This document shows, piece by piece, positions 15,105 through 15,653 of a stretch of DNA of 15,653 nt. The notes under the pieces were generated by a model, which saw only the letters and a list, made by a program, of their open reading frames with translations, had not been told where the DNA came from and searched no databases. Source of the DNA: JAKEGK01 sp036507695 (GTDB lineage Bacteria; Pseudomonadota; Gammaproteobacteria; SZUA-152); contig DATCIR010000052.1 of the NCBI GenBank assembly GCA_036507695.1, forward strand, positions 1 through 15,653. The letters run 5' to 3'. A program made the translations under genes and the position numbers. Each line of letters begins with the position of its first letter. The stretch's first letter is position 1.

Positions 15105-15130
15105 TATATAACACAACTATATAACACAAC
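15105..15130 (+). repeat. Perfect 13-bp tandem duplication (TATATAACACAAC x2)
   Basis: TATATAACACAAC occurs at 15105-15117 and again immediately at 15118-15130, with two further matching bases (TA) after the second copy. It may be a replication-slippage duplication or a pair of binding sites upstream of the yfiR-like gene. Confidence 0.85.
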
Positions 15131-15140
15131 TAGGAAGCAA

Positions 15141-15176
15141 TTCTCCGGGATAACGATTCGGAAATACCCGGAAGAA
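15141..15176 (+). promoter_or_regulatory. Imperfect hairpin upstream of yfiR-like gene
   Basis: TTCTCCGGG at 15141-15149 can pair with CCCGGAAGAA at 15167-15176, leaving one bulged base and a 17-base loop. It lies about 90 bases before the coding start. No T-run follows. It may be a leader structure or chance. Confidence 0.25.
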
Positions 15177-15266
15177 GAGTTTCCTATGAAGTGCTTGTGT
15201 GATAGTGATTTGTCTGACATAACCGAACATCCAGGGGCGAATGACGAATCAATGACGCTATACTAA

Positions 15267-15653
15267 ATGATGAAGCCAACTCGAATAACGATTATTTTCT
15301 TGTGCCTCGCGGTTTGGTCGAGTTCGCTGTACGCGGATGTGGCTGGGAAAAATCAAATCAATGCCGCTTACCTTTATCACATCATTAATTTCGTGCAATG
15401 GCCGGATACCGGCAGTACCGATAACACCGCACCCAGGCGGATCAATATCTGTGTGGTGGGTGATACGGGGTTTGCTTCCTCGCTCGCGCCTTTGACCAAA
15501 AGAACCGTTGCCCGGCACCACATCGAAGTTACTGTAAATCCGCCCTTGGCAATTATGCATAACTGCAGGGTTTTATATTTCGCGAATACCACCGCCGAAC
15601 AAACCAAACACTGGCTTATCGCCGCGTGCCGTTATGCCATTCTCACCCTTGGT
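15267..15653 (+). CDS. YfiR-family (DUF4154) periplasmic protein, 3' end beyond window
   Basis: The frame is open from ATG 15267 to the last base, giving 129 residues with no stop. A signal peptide is clear: MMKPTR, then a hydrophobic core, then cleavage predicted after Ala23 (SLYA). The mature start (INAAYLYHIINFVQWP) and the following strands (RINICVVGDTGFASSLAPL, later CRVLYFAN) match the YfiR family of periplasmic proteins. Members such as Pseudomonas YfiR repress a membrane diguanylate cyclase (YfiN), and others lie beside sensor kinases or TonB receptors. ATG 15270 is an alternative start; no good ribosome site decides it. The in-frame codon just upstream is a stop, so the gene does not extend further 5'. 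Any partner lies beyond the window. Confidence 0.8.
   Translation, partial: MMKPTRITIIFLCLAVWSSSLYADVAGKNQINAAYLYHIINFVQWPDTGSTDNTAPRRINICVVGDTGFASSLAPLTKRTVARHHIEVTVNPPLAIMHNCRVLYFANTTAEQTKHWLIAACRYAILTLG

Larger units (their letters stand above)
14925..15266 (+). other. Non-coding stretch between ISL3 remnant and yfiR-like gene
   Basis: These 342 bases hold no convincing reading frame on either strand. They contain a 13-bp tandem repeat and an imperfect hairpin, listed separately. TATACT at 15259-15264 resembles a -10 box but has no matching -35 box and sits too close to the next start codon to drive it with a normal leader. No tRNA or other RNA gene was recognised. Confidence 0.6.

Noticed and set aside
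1..15653. CRISPR array, tRNA or rRNA genes
   Set aside because: No regularly spaced repeats of CRISPR length and no cloverleaf or rRNA-like segments were seen on either strand.

Overview
This window comes from a bacterial chromosome, most likely a Gammaproteobacterium or Betaproteobacterium. The reasons are the rnfABCDGE gene order, a ferredoxin that closely resembles Azotobacter FdI, proteobacterial-looking ABC, SCO and GntR proteins, and ISL3/IS630 remnants. I cannot name a genus from the sequence alone. All convincing genes lie on the + strand.

Layout: (1) 1-2661 holds an importer module of the SsuC/TauC/NrtB class: a permease, an unrecognised membrane protein with a Cys-Cys pair, and an ATPase. 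The solute-binding protein is not in the window. (2) 2697-3383 is a SCO1/SenC copper-type thioredoxin-fold protein. (3) 3474-4217 is a GntR/HutC regulator. (4) 4238-7584 is a redox module: an AprA-like FAD oxidoreductase, a short AprB-like two-cluster ferredoxin, an all-HEAT-repeat protein and an FdI-like seven-iron ferredoxin. (5) 7609-13107 is a complete set of Rnf genes (rnfA, B, C, D, G, E) with all expected cofactor motifs. (6) 13108-14924 is a graveyard of two broken insertion sequences, an IS630-family fragment joined almost directly to an ISL3-family fragment. (7) 14925-15266 is non-coding, with a 13-bp tandem repeat and a hairpin. (8) 15267 to the end is the start of a YfiR-family periplasmic protein that runs off the window.

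My main interpretation is that genes 55-13107 form one functional locus. The importer would bring in a substrate. The GntR protein with its UTRA effector domain would sense it or a product. The AprAB-like flavoprotein/ferredoxin pair would reduce or oxidise it. The FdI-like ferredoxin would connect that enzyme to the Rnf complex, which uses the ion gradient to push electrons from NADH to ferredoxin, or runs in reverse. The HEAT protein could be a scaffold or maturation factor. The individual families are well supported by motifs. The link between them rests on gene order only, and the substrate is unknown. No sulfate-activation or dissimilatory sulfur genes are visible beside the AprA-like gene, so it should not be annotated as APS reductase.
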